From: Ciona savignyi
Lineage: Eukaryota > Chordata > Ascidiacea > Phlebobranchia > Cionidae
Length of the DNA stretch: 64,000 nt
Direction: 5' to 3'
Assembly (NCBI GenBank): GCA_000149265.1
Contig: CH002800.1
Coordinates: 562,297 to 626,296 of the forward strand
The notes beneath the pieces were generated by a model, which searched no databases, was not told where the DNA came from, and worked only from the letters and a program-made list of their open reading frames with translations. Below, in pieces: positions 12,001 through 23,258 of this stretch; the stretch's first letter is position 1, and every line of letters starts with the position of its first letter. A program made the position numbers and the translations under genes.

Positions 12001-13674
12001 CTTTAAACACCTCGAGAATACGACGAAAATGCGGCCAGCAATAGTGCAGGGCTTATAATACTGCGTGGTACATCTATGAATAATAATAATAATACACTTC
12101 TCATAAAGAACCACTGCCTAAGCACTTGACCTACGGATCAATGCTGACAAAAACAGTGATATGTACTACTCGTATGAACGGTGCTTGAGTGGTGATAGCG
12201 ACGACGTTTTGTTTTCGCTCCATTGGCCATAAACAATGCAGCAAAAGCGCCATTACCACGCAGTCCCTTTCCATGGCTCCTTGGCGCGGGCGTTTGCAGT
12301 GTTAATCTGTAAACATAGTACGGACGACGACGGACGAAAATTGAAGTAATGAGAACACTAAACAGAAGTCAGTACATCAACGGGCGGGGATTTGGCTTCA
12401 AGTAAACAAATGAATTCCTGAACAAGTGGTTCATCATAGTTTCAGCTAACGACCTTTTAACAGACCTGCAATAAACAAACCGACCTTGCATCGGTTTTTG
12501 TTTGTCGCCTTGCCGTGAGAAAATAAACAAACGGCTTGTAAAACAGCACAGCTGGTCGTGGTTTCTCTAAATTACACGTTTTCCTTGTTTTCTACGTTTC
12601 GGTACTTCTAAGTGTGTTTCCATTAGGCCATCCGGAACACTGGAGAAACGTGCTGGGAACATGCTGAGTTAATGGCTGGAGAGCAATACACTTAACTAGG
12701 CCGCGCGCACTATAGAGCTATCTCAGCATGGGAATTATTGGGACAGATGAGTTTCTGAGTGCAAGTACTCGGTCGACGAGGAGAGATTTTATTTGCGGTC
12801 GAGGGCACGCCAATTCAAAGCAAGTCACCGCGAGACCGTGTGTTTCACGCTATGATGAGCAGCTTTTACATTTGGGCTTTGAGTCGTGGGAGCGGCTGCT
12901 CGTCGTACGGATTAAACAATGGATGACAGGATTACGACGTTACGCGAAAGGACACACATCAGACGAATTCACAGACAACATAGCGAGACATTCTTTGGGC
13001 AGGGTGTACAATAGACCGAACAAAACAACACATACGTTATTCTGACGCATTTTGTAAATGCGGACCATTGGTTAGTCAATCACGTGACGGACATAATATA
13101 TTCCCAAGTATTGTTACTATCGTTGCCATACTTTTATATGCAGATATTAATAAACACGAACACAATACATCCTTGTGTTTTTTACCGGGATAAGTTTCGA
13201 ACCCGTAATCAAATTGTCACAAAGAAGTTTTTATATTAAAATATGTTTATGAATGACTCGCGTAAACTATTCGGTTACACATGCTGTACAGGCTGTATAT
13301 AAATTCGTCGCGCTAACCCAGTGGTTCTTAATCTTTTTAACCCGTGGACTATTTTCAAGCTGGCATAAATATGCGCGGACTCATATATATGAAAAATCAG
13401 GTTTTCCATAAGCTTTTATCGAAAAGTAAAATCATTGTTTTTTCGTACAGAGTTCTATACAGTATGCACTAACTTCTAGCAAAAGCAACTGTGCACGCGG
13501 ACTCATCCGGGCCCTTCCATGGTCTCAAATGAGTCCGCGGACTCGGAGTTAAAAAACAATGTGCTAACCATTTAACCATACATACGGAATATGTATCGGT
13601 GGCGTAAATCTTTCGGTAACACATAAAAAAACATGAAATAGCTTACCTTGCATTATTCTGGTAGGTCCATCCAT
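44..13674 (-). CDS. LAP-family leucine-rich-repeat scaffold protein (Erbin/Densin-like), 5' part, continues past left edge
   Basis: LAP proteins are cortical scaffolds that organise cell polarity and junctions through N-terminal leucine-rich repeats and, usually, C-terminal PDZ domains; here only the N-terminal part lies in the window. Exons read on the minus strand: 13674-13647 (starts MDGPTRIMQ in an AAAACCATGG context), 8812-7496, 6455-6298, 4591-4474, 3787-3709, 1303-1093 and 263-44. Every junction has AG/GT borders and matching phase, giving about 710 codons without a stop. From 6455 on, the product follows the Erbin/Densin LRR order closely: [59 protein letters not shown]. The last exon ends in phase 1 at a GTAAGC donor, so more exons lie left of base 44. 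Odd point: the usual LAP start lies just before the CLCH motif, whereas here a 439-codon exon precedes it (see findings). The LRR part is secure; joining the first two exons to it rests on splice phase only. Confidence 0.82.
1408..1505 (+). repeat. tRNA-Ser-like SINE copy (family C)
   Basis: An A-box-like stretch, TGTGGCCGAATGGTTAACGC, is followed about 60 bp later by a decayed B box (GATTTCAAAACCCAGCTC). The same arrangement occurs at 6935, 20465 and 28272, so this is a dispersed tRNA-derived SINE and not a tRNA gene. It lies in an intron of the LAP gene. Confidence 0.6.
5636..6290. repeat. 120-bp tandem array grown from a MITE arm
   Basis: Two nearly identical 120-bp units (6001-6120 and 6121-6240) follow two more diverged ones (about 5770-6000). 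The unit contains the 'cataatctttactttaataaacagtttcc' region typical of the right half of MITE family A found elsewhere in the window; the left-arm sequence GAAAACTGCTCACTAAAATT sits at about 5675. Because 120 is a multiple of three, the minus strand stays open for 108 codons as a 40-residue repeat; I do not regard this as a gene. It lies in the intron just 5' of LAP exon 6298-4591. Confidence 0.8.
6935..7035 (+). repeat. tRNA-Ser-like SINE copy (family C), diverged
   Basis: TGTTACCGAATGGTTAACGCG (trimmed here to its core ACCGAATGGTTAACGCG) is followed by an AT-rich middle and a B-box-like GGGGTCGAAAC at about 7020-7032. This is the same layout as the better preserved copy at 28272. Confidence 0.5.
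7496..8812 (-). CDS. Large Ser/Pro/Thr-rich exon upstream of the LAP leucine-rich repeats
   Basis: A 1317-bp exon open throughout, bounded by TTTTTCAG and a GTAAG donor. It encodes a basic start ([17 protein letters not shown], which could bind SH3 domains), then long Ser-rich low-complexity sequence, and ends in [19 protein letters not shown] followed by NKARDFFG. I recognise no folded domain. G+C content is clearly higher than in the flanking introns, which fits real coding sequence. It takes phase 1 from the 9-codon exon at 13674-13647 and leaves phase 1 into the first LRR exon at 6455. It could instead be the body of a separate gene whose 3' exon I have missed, but none is visible between 6456 and 7495. 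Confidence 0.7.
9745..10165. repeat. Minisatellite, roughly 37-bp unit
   Basis: About eleven diverged copies of a unit around TTTTGGTATAATATCGTCAA / AGGTATAACATTAAA. There is a higher-order repeat: the three-unit block at about 9895-9980 recurs at about 10007-10080. It lies inside LAP intron 1. Confidence 0.85.
13319..13561. mobile_element. Non-autonomous hAT-like MITE (243 bp)
   Basis: The left end reads CAGTGGTTCTTAATC and the reverse complement of the right end reads CATTGTTTTTTAACT. CAGTGGTTCT-type ends are typical of hAT/Charlie-like elements. Flanks give an 8-bp target duplication with one mismatch (cgctaacc at 13311-13318, tgctaacc at 13562-13569), the hAT size. The target resembles the 'gcgctaaccattcggcc' head of a minus-oriented family C SINE. 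There is no coding capacity. Confidence 0.65.
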
Positions 13675-16600
13675 GGTTTTCTTGTTGAAAATGCTTTAAT
13701 CCGTCAAGTTTTGATATCCAATGCGAGTTAGTAGTTTATTTCAGCTTAATGCAAGCACATTGCGTCCAACAAACTAGTTTTCTGTTAGAAGAAAGGCATT
13801 TTTATCATAGATAAACATTGAAAAAACACACTATGAAACTGTGTTGTAATATTTCGTGTTAGTGCGTGTTTTAGTAGATAGAATTCTATAAATAACAGTA
13901 TGGTTCAAAAACGGGATTAAAACGCTATTTCGGTATGGTTCAAAGTTGGGAACTTCGCTATTTCGGTATCGCTACAGTTACATAACTTGCGAGCTCAAAA
14001 TGAGGATTTCCAGTGAAGCGATAAGCTAAGGCCAGAGCGGCATGCCGGGGTATAAAACAAGCAGAAGGGATACGCGTAAAGCTATCCGCTAATGCGTCGC
14101 CTGAGTAGAAACTATATGAAGCGAGTCATCTCAGTAAAGCGGGAGTCAGACTATAAAGTGTCTGGTAAAACACTGCTCGTCATCACCGCAAAATGCACAG
14201 CAGATAAGACTAATCGCACAGAAGAGGCCATTAACCACAGATTTATCTGCGGAAAATCATCAGAAATTTAATACGTGATAATGTGGGAGTCACCATTGTG
14301 TTAGTAGGAGCCATAGAGATCCCTTTAATTTACTTTGATTTGTACGGTTATGTAACCTACACGTGCTGAAATCACGAATTTACGGTACAACACCTTACAA
14401 TCGAGTTTTAACTTATCCTTCGAATACAATAGCCGACTCACTAAGCCTAAACAATCGTCACAAAAGGAGACTTCGTCACCCATTCATGCTATAACGTTCA
14501 GTTCAAATAAAAGCGACTTGTGATTGAAACCTTGAAACTGTACACGGCTTAAGCGAGGCTACTGGACTAGAAAAACGTCCTTAAAATGACATTTAAAATC
14601 TGTATTTCACAATACTATCAATATTGCATGAACTATGGATAAATACAACACGCAAAGAATATTATAAGCATCGCGGTTTTATCGCATTTCCAATCTCCAA
14701 AAGTCAATACTGACTGAAGTAACATGATGTAACAGACGCCTTTATTGATCACTATTCCAATAGAAAACCATTTCCAATGTCACGTCACATTACGAGAATC
14801 CAATACAATATCGTACAGTGGAATAATGAAGGAAATCTGGTTATGCTAGATTGCTGAACTGGTTACTTTAAATACGTTCTGACAGTACGAAATCAGACAT
14901 GACCATGACATTTACGACGTTAGTCTAAAAATAGCGCATTACACAAACTGCGCTTATAATACAGCCGAGTCTAAATTAACTAATCGCCAAAAGTACATAC
15001 GCCTGGAGGCTAAAACTTAGGCTGCTTATTAACTGAGCCCAGGAAATAAAAACAATCGAAATACACATTGGAGTGAAACGCTATAAGGTCCAGACAAAAG
15101 ACAAAACTCCTGACGAACTGTCACCTGACCACTCGACTGAAAACTGTATTGAGTAAATCGATAGAACACAAACCCTTTCAAGTTTGAAATCGAACTAACA
15201 CTGTGGCGTAAAGGGTAAGCTGAAGTGCCTCAATCGTATTCAGATTACTGGCTATTGGTGACATGTTAAGCGTTATATTCTTATCTGAGTGTAATTTCAG
15301 TCTGGGCGTGATTAGTAAATGTTAATGTCTATCTACCTCGTTACTCAAATAATTGTCCGATAAGATTTCTCGTAAATATTACTTACTAAGCCCAGTTAAA
15401 ACGTATATACCCAAGTTAATATACAAATATGCCGGCCTACCGCTATTGATTACACTAAGCTGCCCTTCTGTTTAGAATACAATGTCGCATTCTCGCACGT
15501 AGGTTTAAAAATCATTCAAAACTTTCGTTTCTCACATATGCACTTGATAATCACTTGTTCGTGAGTATGATTCATTTAGCCTTTGGCATGTTTTACATTC
15601 TGTAAGTAAAGTACTAGCATGGCACAGGAACCCAAAATTAGATTCAATACGATACGACTAAATGACTCGTGGATAAACAAAATAAAACTTCGCCGCCACG
15701 AAAGAGCTGCTTAAAACAATGCGAACTGTTGCATTATTCAAATCGGTGGGAAGTACTTTTCACCTTGCGTTACCATAGTTATTAAATGTTCAGCCTATTC
15801 GGTTACCAATTTCATTATAACTTAGCGTGTGTTATTACTGTCGCTGATTTTTCTGCCCGGCTCAGTTTCACAATGTTCAACTATGGTAAATATTTAAACG
15901 AAATAAACAAATACGTGACTAACTGAGCTAAAGAGGAGCGTATACAACCCAACAAATTTCGCAAGGCTGGTTTAAAGGCGCGGCTGTTTGTTTGGAAATA
16001 GTTGTTCATGTAAGGTATTTTCCAATATACTTTCCGAATAGAAACATAAAATTTAGTTTTTGTCAATTCGTTAAAGTAATGGAGAAAATAGCATAGATTT
16101 ATTTTTAAAAATAAGAAAAAATATCAAAACTATACTGTAATTTAAACACGTCAGCTACATATAGACATGATATTACATATCCACTAAACCACACTCTAGC
16201 TACATATACATGATATCCACTAATCAAAAACATCTCTTTGCCTCTTGTAAAAGCTTCCATCGTTAAAATAAACCTTTATGCTACAAAAAAACAAAACATA
16301 AATATGCATATATCTTTCCAAGTAGCCCTTGCACATAACCTACAATAGCTTCGTCTAAGATTAGCCGATTCACGAAGCCGGTATGCGCTACGCATTCGAC
16401 CGTGGAAGGCAAATTGTCCTATCCTGTAGCCGGATACCAGTACGTTATCAAGTTTAAAAAACTACTTTAAGTATACAAGAACACTTGACGGTTTAAATCA
16501 AAACGAACCTGCTCGAAACGCGATTCAGCAGCCGGTTACTAAAACCAGCTACTGGCGGTTTCTCCGTTCATACTATAGTCGGCGACCTAAAAACTTTACA

Positions 16601-18358
16601 TGGACAAATAAAGAAACGTCAATTTCGTCAGGAACGGGACTGTGTGTGCGTCTACAATAGTGGATGACTGACTAACTAAATATTTAAGCAGAGTCGGCCG
16701 AAAGAACAGAAATTAAACAAACAAGGCAACTAATCAAAAAAGCATTTGCTGAACCGAAGGTATGTACGCTTAAAGGTAAAGTTAACCAGTAACGCGAAAG
16801 AATAAATAGTTAAGAGATTTTGGTAAGCATTTTTTTCTGATGGTGTACTTTCACTTTTATACACATGCTGTATACGTTGTAAGGGTTTCCATCGGCATTC
16901 TACACTGATTGATACTAAAAACGCAATCTTCAGAAAAAAATAAACAAACATTCCAAAACTTGTCTTTCTACAGGCAAGTTACTTTTAACTACTGTAGTTT
17001 TGCCGTTTTATCCTGTCTTCTCAATGTAAAATAATTGTTTTATTCTTCCTTACTGTAACGAAGGAGCGAAAAAATAAACTAAACTAAACTTACTAACACT
17101 CATTTCTATTTTTTGGCGACATGCAGTCAGTTTCTACAAAGCTAAAACGCGGCGCTACCAGAACAACGCCGTAATTATGTCAAACTATGCGGCCATTAGT
17201 ATGGAATGCTAGACTTTTTAACAACCAACCACTTTACCTCCCACTATATACGTAGATTGGTCATTTATAGGTAAAACCTGGGACTTTGGCGCAAGGTACT
17301 GTAAATAACTTAGCAATGGAATCCTAATTTCGTCTTCTATCTGCTCTAAGTAATCTCAATTCGATTTATTTAATCTGTTGTATTAAAAATCCCACTCGTG
17401 ACCTAATTATCTGGATGGTTTCGGGAGTAGGCTATCCTAACTCGAGTTAGATCTGTAGATAAATCCGTTTAATTCCGTACAGTCTTGCTTTGAAATCACG
17501 GAAAAGAGGGCAAGACGAATACACCATTACAGCACTGGAGCTCGCAGCTATAACTGATCTGCGGTTCGCATACTTTCAAAAACTCGCTGAAATCGGCGGG
17601 TGGCGAGATAGGAGAAATACAGCACATTACTCTCAACCATGGCGGTTTTACTCTGACAATAAACTACGAGCGGTCAATTTGCCCAACTGGTCCATTAAAA
17701 TGTCATCCAGCAAGATAACCTTTGCACTCTAAACCAAAGGTTGCACTTTATTTACACTGCTGTCGTGCACTTTGAGTTATTCATCGGTATTAGACTACAT
17801 CCACCAAGATGAAAATAATATCTAACTTTTTGCTGTTATACAATTCAAGTAAAAATTTAAACAAAGCTTTAGTTCACTAAAAACTAAGGTGGTATAAACT
17901 TAAAGCACTGGTAATCGAACATAACATTTCTAAATTCCATGCTACCATATTCAAGTCACAGGCACGGCCGATAAACCACTGCACACTAATTAAAACGTCT
18001 TCCGTCTCAGTCGAATTTCGCTCTACATTCTGCGACACGAAAGCGCTCGTTTCGCGCAATCGAATGGAACATGATTTAATTAGGCCCCCAGGCATTGCTT
18101 TACAGATCGTTAAATATTGGAGATGTTTTTCGACTGAGACGATTTTGCTTCACAAGTAAGGTTATTTTCAAGTGCGTCTTAAAAACTCTTGAGACATATA
18201 TTTTGTCGCACCTGTGAACGATTGTAACAGTTTTATCCCAAAAAAGCTCGTCTGTAAGACGGCGACTGGTTTGTGAATAGCTTATGTGTTGATTTGTACA
18301 ACATGTAAAGCAAATAATCGCTACAAAACAGACTACCGGTACGGGGTACAAACTAAAC

Positions 18359-18493
18359 GGAAGGAAACTGCAAACTAAATTGAAGATTGGGGCAATATAG
18401 TTAGTTTTAACATGTGGTTGGAGCCAAGGTTAGTTCTGGGGTTGAAATTATTGTTTAGGGCTCTTCCCTCTTTCCATTCTTTTAGTGTTGCCC
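18359..18493. repeat. MITE family A, 5'-truncated copy
   Basis: It contains the family core (GGTTGGAGCC...GGTTAGTTCTGGGGTTG) and ends in TCTTTTAGTGTTGCCC, the right terminus shared with complete copies at 21503 and 60816. The left terminus is degraded. Confidence 0.7.
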
Positions 18494-19219
18494 ACCAGTA
18501 TGCCAATTTCCAAACGCTTTTTTATTAAGAACAATTACACAAAATTCCAGCTTATGCTGTATAATCATCTAATTTCATCCTACACTTCACTTGATTTAAT
18601 ATTGTTAAACAAACACCCATTATTGCGCCACAACCAGCCAAGATGTTAGTTTTTCTTTCTTTTTGTTTCTTAATTGAGAGAAACAGAGCCTTTCTCACAT
18701 TTTCACACGTTATCAAAAAGAGTTAATAAACCAAAGGTTTCCAATTCAATATTCACGATTTTTGCCACTTTTACCGAGGTCGTTGCTAAGGCCTTTTTCT
18801 ATATAATTCGGTATATGTATATATATGTATTGGCGGCGTTAACCATTCGGCCAAACGACTGCACTTACATGAGTTTAAACTTTAAAGCAACTGGTTTCAA
18901 TCAGTCTGAGGTTATCTTGTCACTAGACTGAATAGCGGTTTGGTTTACCAGGGTAGTTTACATTGTTTTATTCGCGCAATAAGATATATATGTGGTTTAG
19001 CATGGAAAACTGAAGACGTCGGAAAGGCCGTTGATTTAAAACGTCGCAATTTAAGTTATGTAGCTAGAAAGAATTAGCGCGGACCTTAAAACCGGGGAAA
19101 AAATATCATAAATCGTTCAAACCTTATTTCAACAAATTTAACGATATAGCCACAAAGAAAAGTGTGTTGTAAATTTCTACCAAAATTATGGGTTTTATCA
19201 AAAGAGTGTCTTAATCATA

Positions 19220-19392
19220 CACAACACACTGCAATAGCTCCTGTAACGCAGCGGTGGGCGAGAGGTAATCTGACGATTGCCCTTATAAGAACGCCCACTT
19301 GTATAATTGTAAGGTAATCTGAAAAATGACCGTATGATTACGCCCCTGTGATTCCTCATTCAAGGGGATAAACATTAATATCCTGTTCTCCT
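19220..19392 (+). repeat. tRNA-like SINE family B, 3' part
   Basis: It carries the segment 'acacactgcaatagctcc', the diverged 'ggtgggcgagaggtaatctg' and the tail 'ggggataaacattaatatcc' characteristic of family B; the tRNA-like head is absent. Confidence 0.7.
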
Positions 19393-20085
19393 AAAACGCG
19401 ACGGTCAGTCAAGGAGATGCGGATGCACAACGATTTGTAAAATATAGAGCTTATAAAGTAAACTCCCCAAAATAAGATGTAATAGGTATAGTGGCCATTA
19501 GAAGAAAACACATCGAAAACTTTTCGGGGCTCAGAAGTGTTGTGTGTACGTTAAAATGAGTGGTATGAGCGTTGCAGACCAAGGTAGACTAACAAATGGT
19601 ATCTAGGAAAGAATAAGTGAAATTGCGCCAAGAATTTCGGTAAAAATGTTTCAAGCAGCAATTATTTCGTACGAAGCCGGAAATTAAAATGACCCTAATA
19701 TCTAATTATGCTTTAGCTATTCTTAATTTGCTCTATTTATCAACCGCTGTGTTTTCCGAAATTAAGGTAGGCTTTTTCGTCCATGATATGCTAAATTCAC
19801 CCATCTAGCCTATATTTCCGGATATGACATTATTGGAAATGACGGGATATGACATTATTGCCCTAAATATTTCAGCCTGCCTAAAGAAGTTACCGTACCT
19901 AAAGCGTTAATGTTTTTACATAGTTGCTTTTTTCCAAGGTTTTACCTTCACGGGCTGATTTCGATTCCATCATCCTTCGTATGGCGGCAGACGCTCTAAC
20001 CGAGCTTGTTATTCGGCCGGAAAGAGAGATTGCAAAGGTGATGGACGGTCGCTTGGCCGAACGGTTAATGCGGCCAATTGAGGGG

Positions 20086-20279
20086 GCAACACTAAAAGGA
20101 GGGAAAGAGGAAAACTGCTCACTAAAATTACGGAAACTAATTTAAACCCTACCCTAAAGTAATCTCAACCCCAGAACTAACCCTAACTCCAACCTCATGT
20201 TTAAAACTAATGTCATAATTTTCATTTTAATGTGCAGTTTCCCTCCTTCCCGCTTTTCCCTCCTTTTAATTTTCCCCAG
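20086..20279. mobile_element. MITE family A, near-complete, opposite internal orientation
   Basis: The left terminus GGGGCAACACTAAAAGGAGG and right terminus CCTCCTTTTAATTTTCCCC are inverted repeats. The core reads as the reverse complement of the copies at 21503, 42837 and 60816. No convincing target duplication is visible here. It is non-coding. Confidence 0.75.
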
Positions 20280-20464
20280 TGACGAGATTATAACGGGTAA
20301 GACATTTTGACCGGTTAAAAAACTAAAAAAGAGAAGCCGACAGTGATGTTAAGTTATTTCACCAAATGGTTAACGCAACCGATACATATATTGACTTCTA
20401 TACAAAGACGACCGAAGGAACAAGCAGATGGTGGGTTCAAAACTAATTCCGGTAAAAAGAGAAT

Positions 20465-20585
20465 TCGACGGGGATGTACAGTCGTGTGGCCGAATGGTTA
20501 TCGCGACCGATACATATACCGATGATATACAAAAAAACGTCTTAAGAACGAACCCATAATGGGTTCAAACCTTGGCCCTAAAAGA
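20465..20585 (+). repeat. tRNA-Ser-like SINE copy (family C)
   Basis: A box TGTGGCCGAATGGTTATCGC, then the 'accgatacatataccga' segment, then a B-box-like ATGGGTTCAAACCTTGG. A second, more diverged copy lies immediately upstream at about 20358-20450 (CCAAATGGTTAACGCAACCG...GGTGGGTTCAAAAC). Confidence 0.65.
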
Positions 20586-21502
20586 AAAAGTCGCCAGTGA
20601 TAACTATTGTCGCGTCCCAACCCCCGATAAACTCAAGTGTCCTGTCCTAGTTATCTACGCATTCCGTGTTTATTATTTAATCCTATTACACACGCATACC
20701 AGAACGTGTTAGAAATACCTCCGTACCACTAAGCTTCTTATGCCTTTTGTATACTAGACTGTGTATCAACGTATCGACTCTCTCTTGGGCGACTTACGTT
20801 TCCAATAATCCGAAGTCAGAGGCAAAAACATCATTTGGTTAAAACTCGGTACAAAATATACACCATGCATGCGTGGTTGGTTGGGAAGGGTGTTGAGTTA
20901 CATTCCGAAAATTCGATATGGAAGGATGTGTCATTTATTTATATCCTGGCGGGTGGTGAAATCGCGTTGTAGGATTTATCCATGGCTACCTTCTAACTCA
21001 ATCACGATCCAGTTACCGGATCTATTGAAGTGTGTTGAATGATTAGTTTAGTTAGTTTAGTTTTTGTTTCCACGATGAAAACATGAAGCAGGACCTTTAA
21101 TAAAAATTTGAAAAACGGGAAAAACGGCAAAACGACAGTGCTTAGAACACGTCTAAAAACCAATTAATTATCAAATTTCAGTATAATTAGACGTGGCCGC
21201 TAAACCCACATATGAATAAGATGTTGCTGTTATTTTAGTCCGACCCAGTGATCAAATAGGTTCGGCCGATGTCTGCTAAGTGCTTTTCGTAAGGACACAA
21301 CCAGGTTATACTAAACTAATCCACCAAGCTATTCATGAAATGCTTACCGTAGTTTTGGCTCTGTTAGGACGTTATTGTGACTTTTAATGCTAAAAGTCTT
21401 ACCTCTTTTCAGTTCATACTAAATGGTCGAAATAATAGTACTAATGCCGTTAGAATGGTTGGTAAGTAATACGCAATTCTGTGCATTCCCACAGTTTTAA
21501 AC

Positions 21503-21703
21503 GGGGAAAACTAAAAGGAGGGAAAGCGAGAAGGAGGGAAACTGCATACTAAAATGAATATTATGACATTAGAGTTGGTTTTAAACATGGGGTTGGATTT
21601 AGGTTTAGTTCTTGGGTTGAGATTAATGTTTGGGCCAGGGTTTAAATTAGTTTCCATAGTTTGGGTAAGTAGTTTTCCTTCTTCCCTCCTTTTAGTGCTG
21701 CCC
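21503..21703. mobile_element. MITE family A, complete copy with target duplication
   Basis: The termini GGGGAAAACTAAAAGGAGG and CCTCCTTTTAGTGCTGCCC form imperfect inverted repeats. The element is flanked by a perfect gttttaaac (21494-21502 and 21704-21712). It holds the G-rich/T-rich core that recurs in all copies. It is non-coding; both strands happen to have ORFs of about 78 codons. Confidence 0.85.
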
Positions 21704-22357
21704 GTTTTAAACTCAACACCGTTAAAGTTTGTTACCATACATTTTCGCACTCCATATCTCGCATTTCAGTATAGTGCCCCTACACGTTAGCCCGGTGGTT
21801 TGGACTGTAATCAAAATATTTCATGAAGTAAATCAAAGTCAGCCAACCCAGATAACGTAGTGTATGATCGGGCTACTGGAGTTTAAATCGGATTATAAAT
21901 GACGTCAGTACATTTCGAAACAGATTTGGCAAGGTGTTAGCAGTAAACAGTTATATAACAAGTACTACCGTAATATTTGATTTAATATTTAGTCATCAAT
22001 TAATATACTCATTCTAAGGTGGATAATATTTGCAGCAGATTTTCGGCTTTGACTGTTGTAATGTGATATATGATTTACCACGTATCTCTTGAACACATTT
22101 CGTACGAAAACTTGGTAGACCGGTTATAACTCTACTCAGGTCGCAGGCATAACCAATCGGCCAGGGCATGAAAACCATTCGCTAGGAGCGTCGGATTTCA
22201 ATCCAGAGATTGTGGGATCGAAATCAGCAGTCGGCTTTGTCGACTGTGTCATAGGCAGCACTTAGCGAATGTGGTTGTAATCGAGTGAACTAATTAATCG
22301 GTCAAACCAAAAACAAAAGAAACATCTTAATACACTTTGATAGCTTAGATTCTTTGG

Positions 22358-22463
22358 TGAATCCGATGGTGGGCACGAGGTGATCTGACGATTGCCCGTG
22401 TGTTAAAGCCCCTTGGTTTTCCCATTCACGGGGATAAACCAAATACGAATATCCTATCATAAT
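22358..22463 (+). repeat. SINE family B, 3' fragment
   Basis: It reads 'ggtgggcacgaggtgatctg', then 'acgattgcccgtgtgtta', 'ttcccattcacggggataaac' in part, and a tail 'cgaatatcctatc', matching the 3' half of family B. Confidence 0.75.
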
Positions 22464-22630
22464 TATAGTTTAAAAAGACGGATGGTTGCAAATGTCATGC
22501 CCAGTTCAAATATTCTTCCACAACGTCTTGCTGTTGTATTATAAAACACCAAACACGCGTGAAAAAGGCACGGAAAATTAAATATGGAGACTGAAAAGAG
22601 GAAAGAACGGTTCGATCCATTTAAACAACT

Positions 22631-23258
22631 TTTAATATGCGGGTAAAAGATAGATCCTCCATAAGTTACGCATGGCGCATACGTGGAGGATTATAGTGGT
22701 AAATATAATGGTGAAACGAAGACTGCACATTTTTGTATTGTACAGTACTGTGGGCAGAAATGGTAATGTTAACTGATTCTGTACATGCCCGGTGCCGTGG
22801 CAGTGAAGCCGCATAGAAAACAAACGCGGCAAGATTGTGATGATATTGCAGGAGCCCGCTGCCGGGAACAACTTTGCGCTTATAGACCAGGTTCGTTATG
22901 ATGGGTTGTGTTCCTTTGTAGCGGAAAACGCCGATTTTTGAAGAACGCGGCGCAACAGTGCGAATAAGAATTGTGCAGACTTTTCAGGGCTATATTAGAA
23001 GACGCCTATGGTGTATGTAGCGCACACAAACGCTGAAATTAATATGTAGGCAATATCACCTAAGTAGTTTAGATTGGTTGCCTTTTTCCCGTGTTGCGCA
23101 TTACATGACAAAGCCATTGTATGATGGGCGCCTTTAACATCCACTGAACTGGTTTTGTTGACAGTCGATTGACTTCGGAAGCAGCAATAATCAATCTGAG
23201 GTCGTGTGCGTGGCGGTATTGGATCAGATTCGATGGAATTTGTTTCAAACGTCGTCTA
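22631..23258 (-). other. Putative RFX 3' UTR with ATTAAA poly(A) signal
   Basis: Sequence downstream of the RFX stop codon at 23261-23259. No AATAAA occurs on the minus strand in this stretch; the variant ATTAAA is at 22636-22631. A 79-codon minus ORF inside (22871-22632) has no supporting features and is taken as untranslated sequence. The 3' end is inferred only. Confidence 0.35.

Larger units (their letters stand above)
8813..13646 (-). other. First intron of the LAP gene, with GC-richer islands
   Basis: A 4.8-kb intron bounded by a GTAAGC donor (13646) and a TTTCAG acceptor (8813). Against the AT-rich background, GC-richer unique blocks stand out at about 9070-9310, 10880-11110, 11640-11900, 12170-12360 and 12600-13030. 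The ORFs in them (74-105 codons) show no protein signature and no splice-compatible borders, so I read them as possible cis-regulatory DNA. That is inference from composition only. Confidence 0.4.
13700..22600. other. Intergenic stretch between LAP 5' end and RFX 3' end, no gene recognised
   Basis: AT-rich sequence with scattered short ORFs that lack codon-use or splice support. It holds MITE and SINE copies listed separately at 18359, 19220, 20086, 20465, 21503 and 22358. A moderately GC-richer segment at about 17490-17740 carries an 80-codon ORF without recognisable features. The LAP promoter is expected just right of 13674, but I see no clear core element. Confidence 0.5.

Noticed and set aside
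17490-17732. 80-codon plus ORF in a GC-richer patch
   Set aside because: It has no recognisable domain, no compatible splice sites and no companion exon; it may be regulatory DNA.
19924-20145. 73-codon plus ORF
   Set aside because: Its 3' half is MITE family A sequence and the 5' half has no signature.
22632-22871. 79-codon minus ORF
   Set aside because: It is in the likely RFX 3' UTR and has no protein features, splice borders or neighbouring exon.
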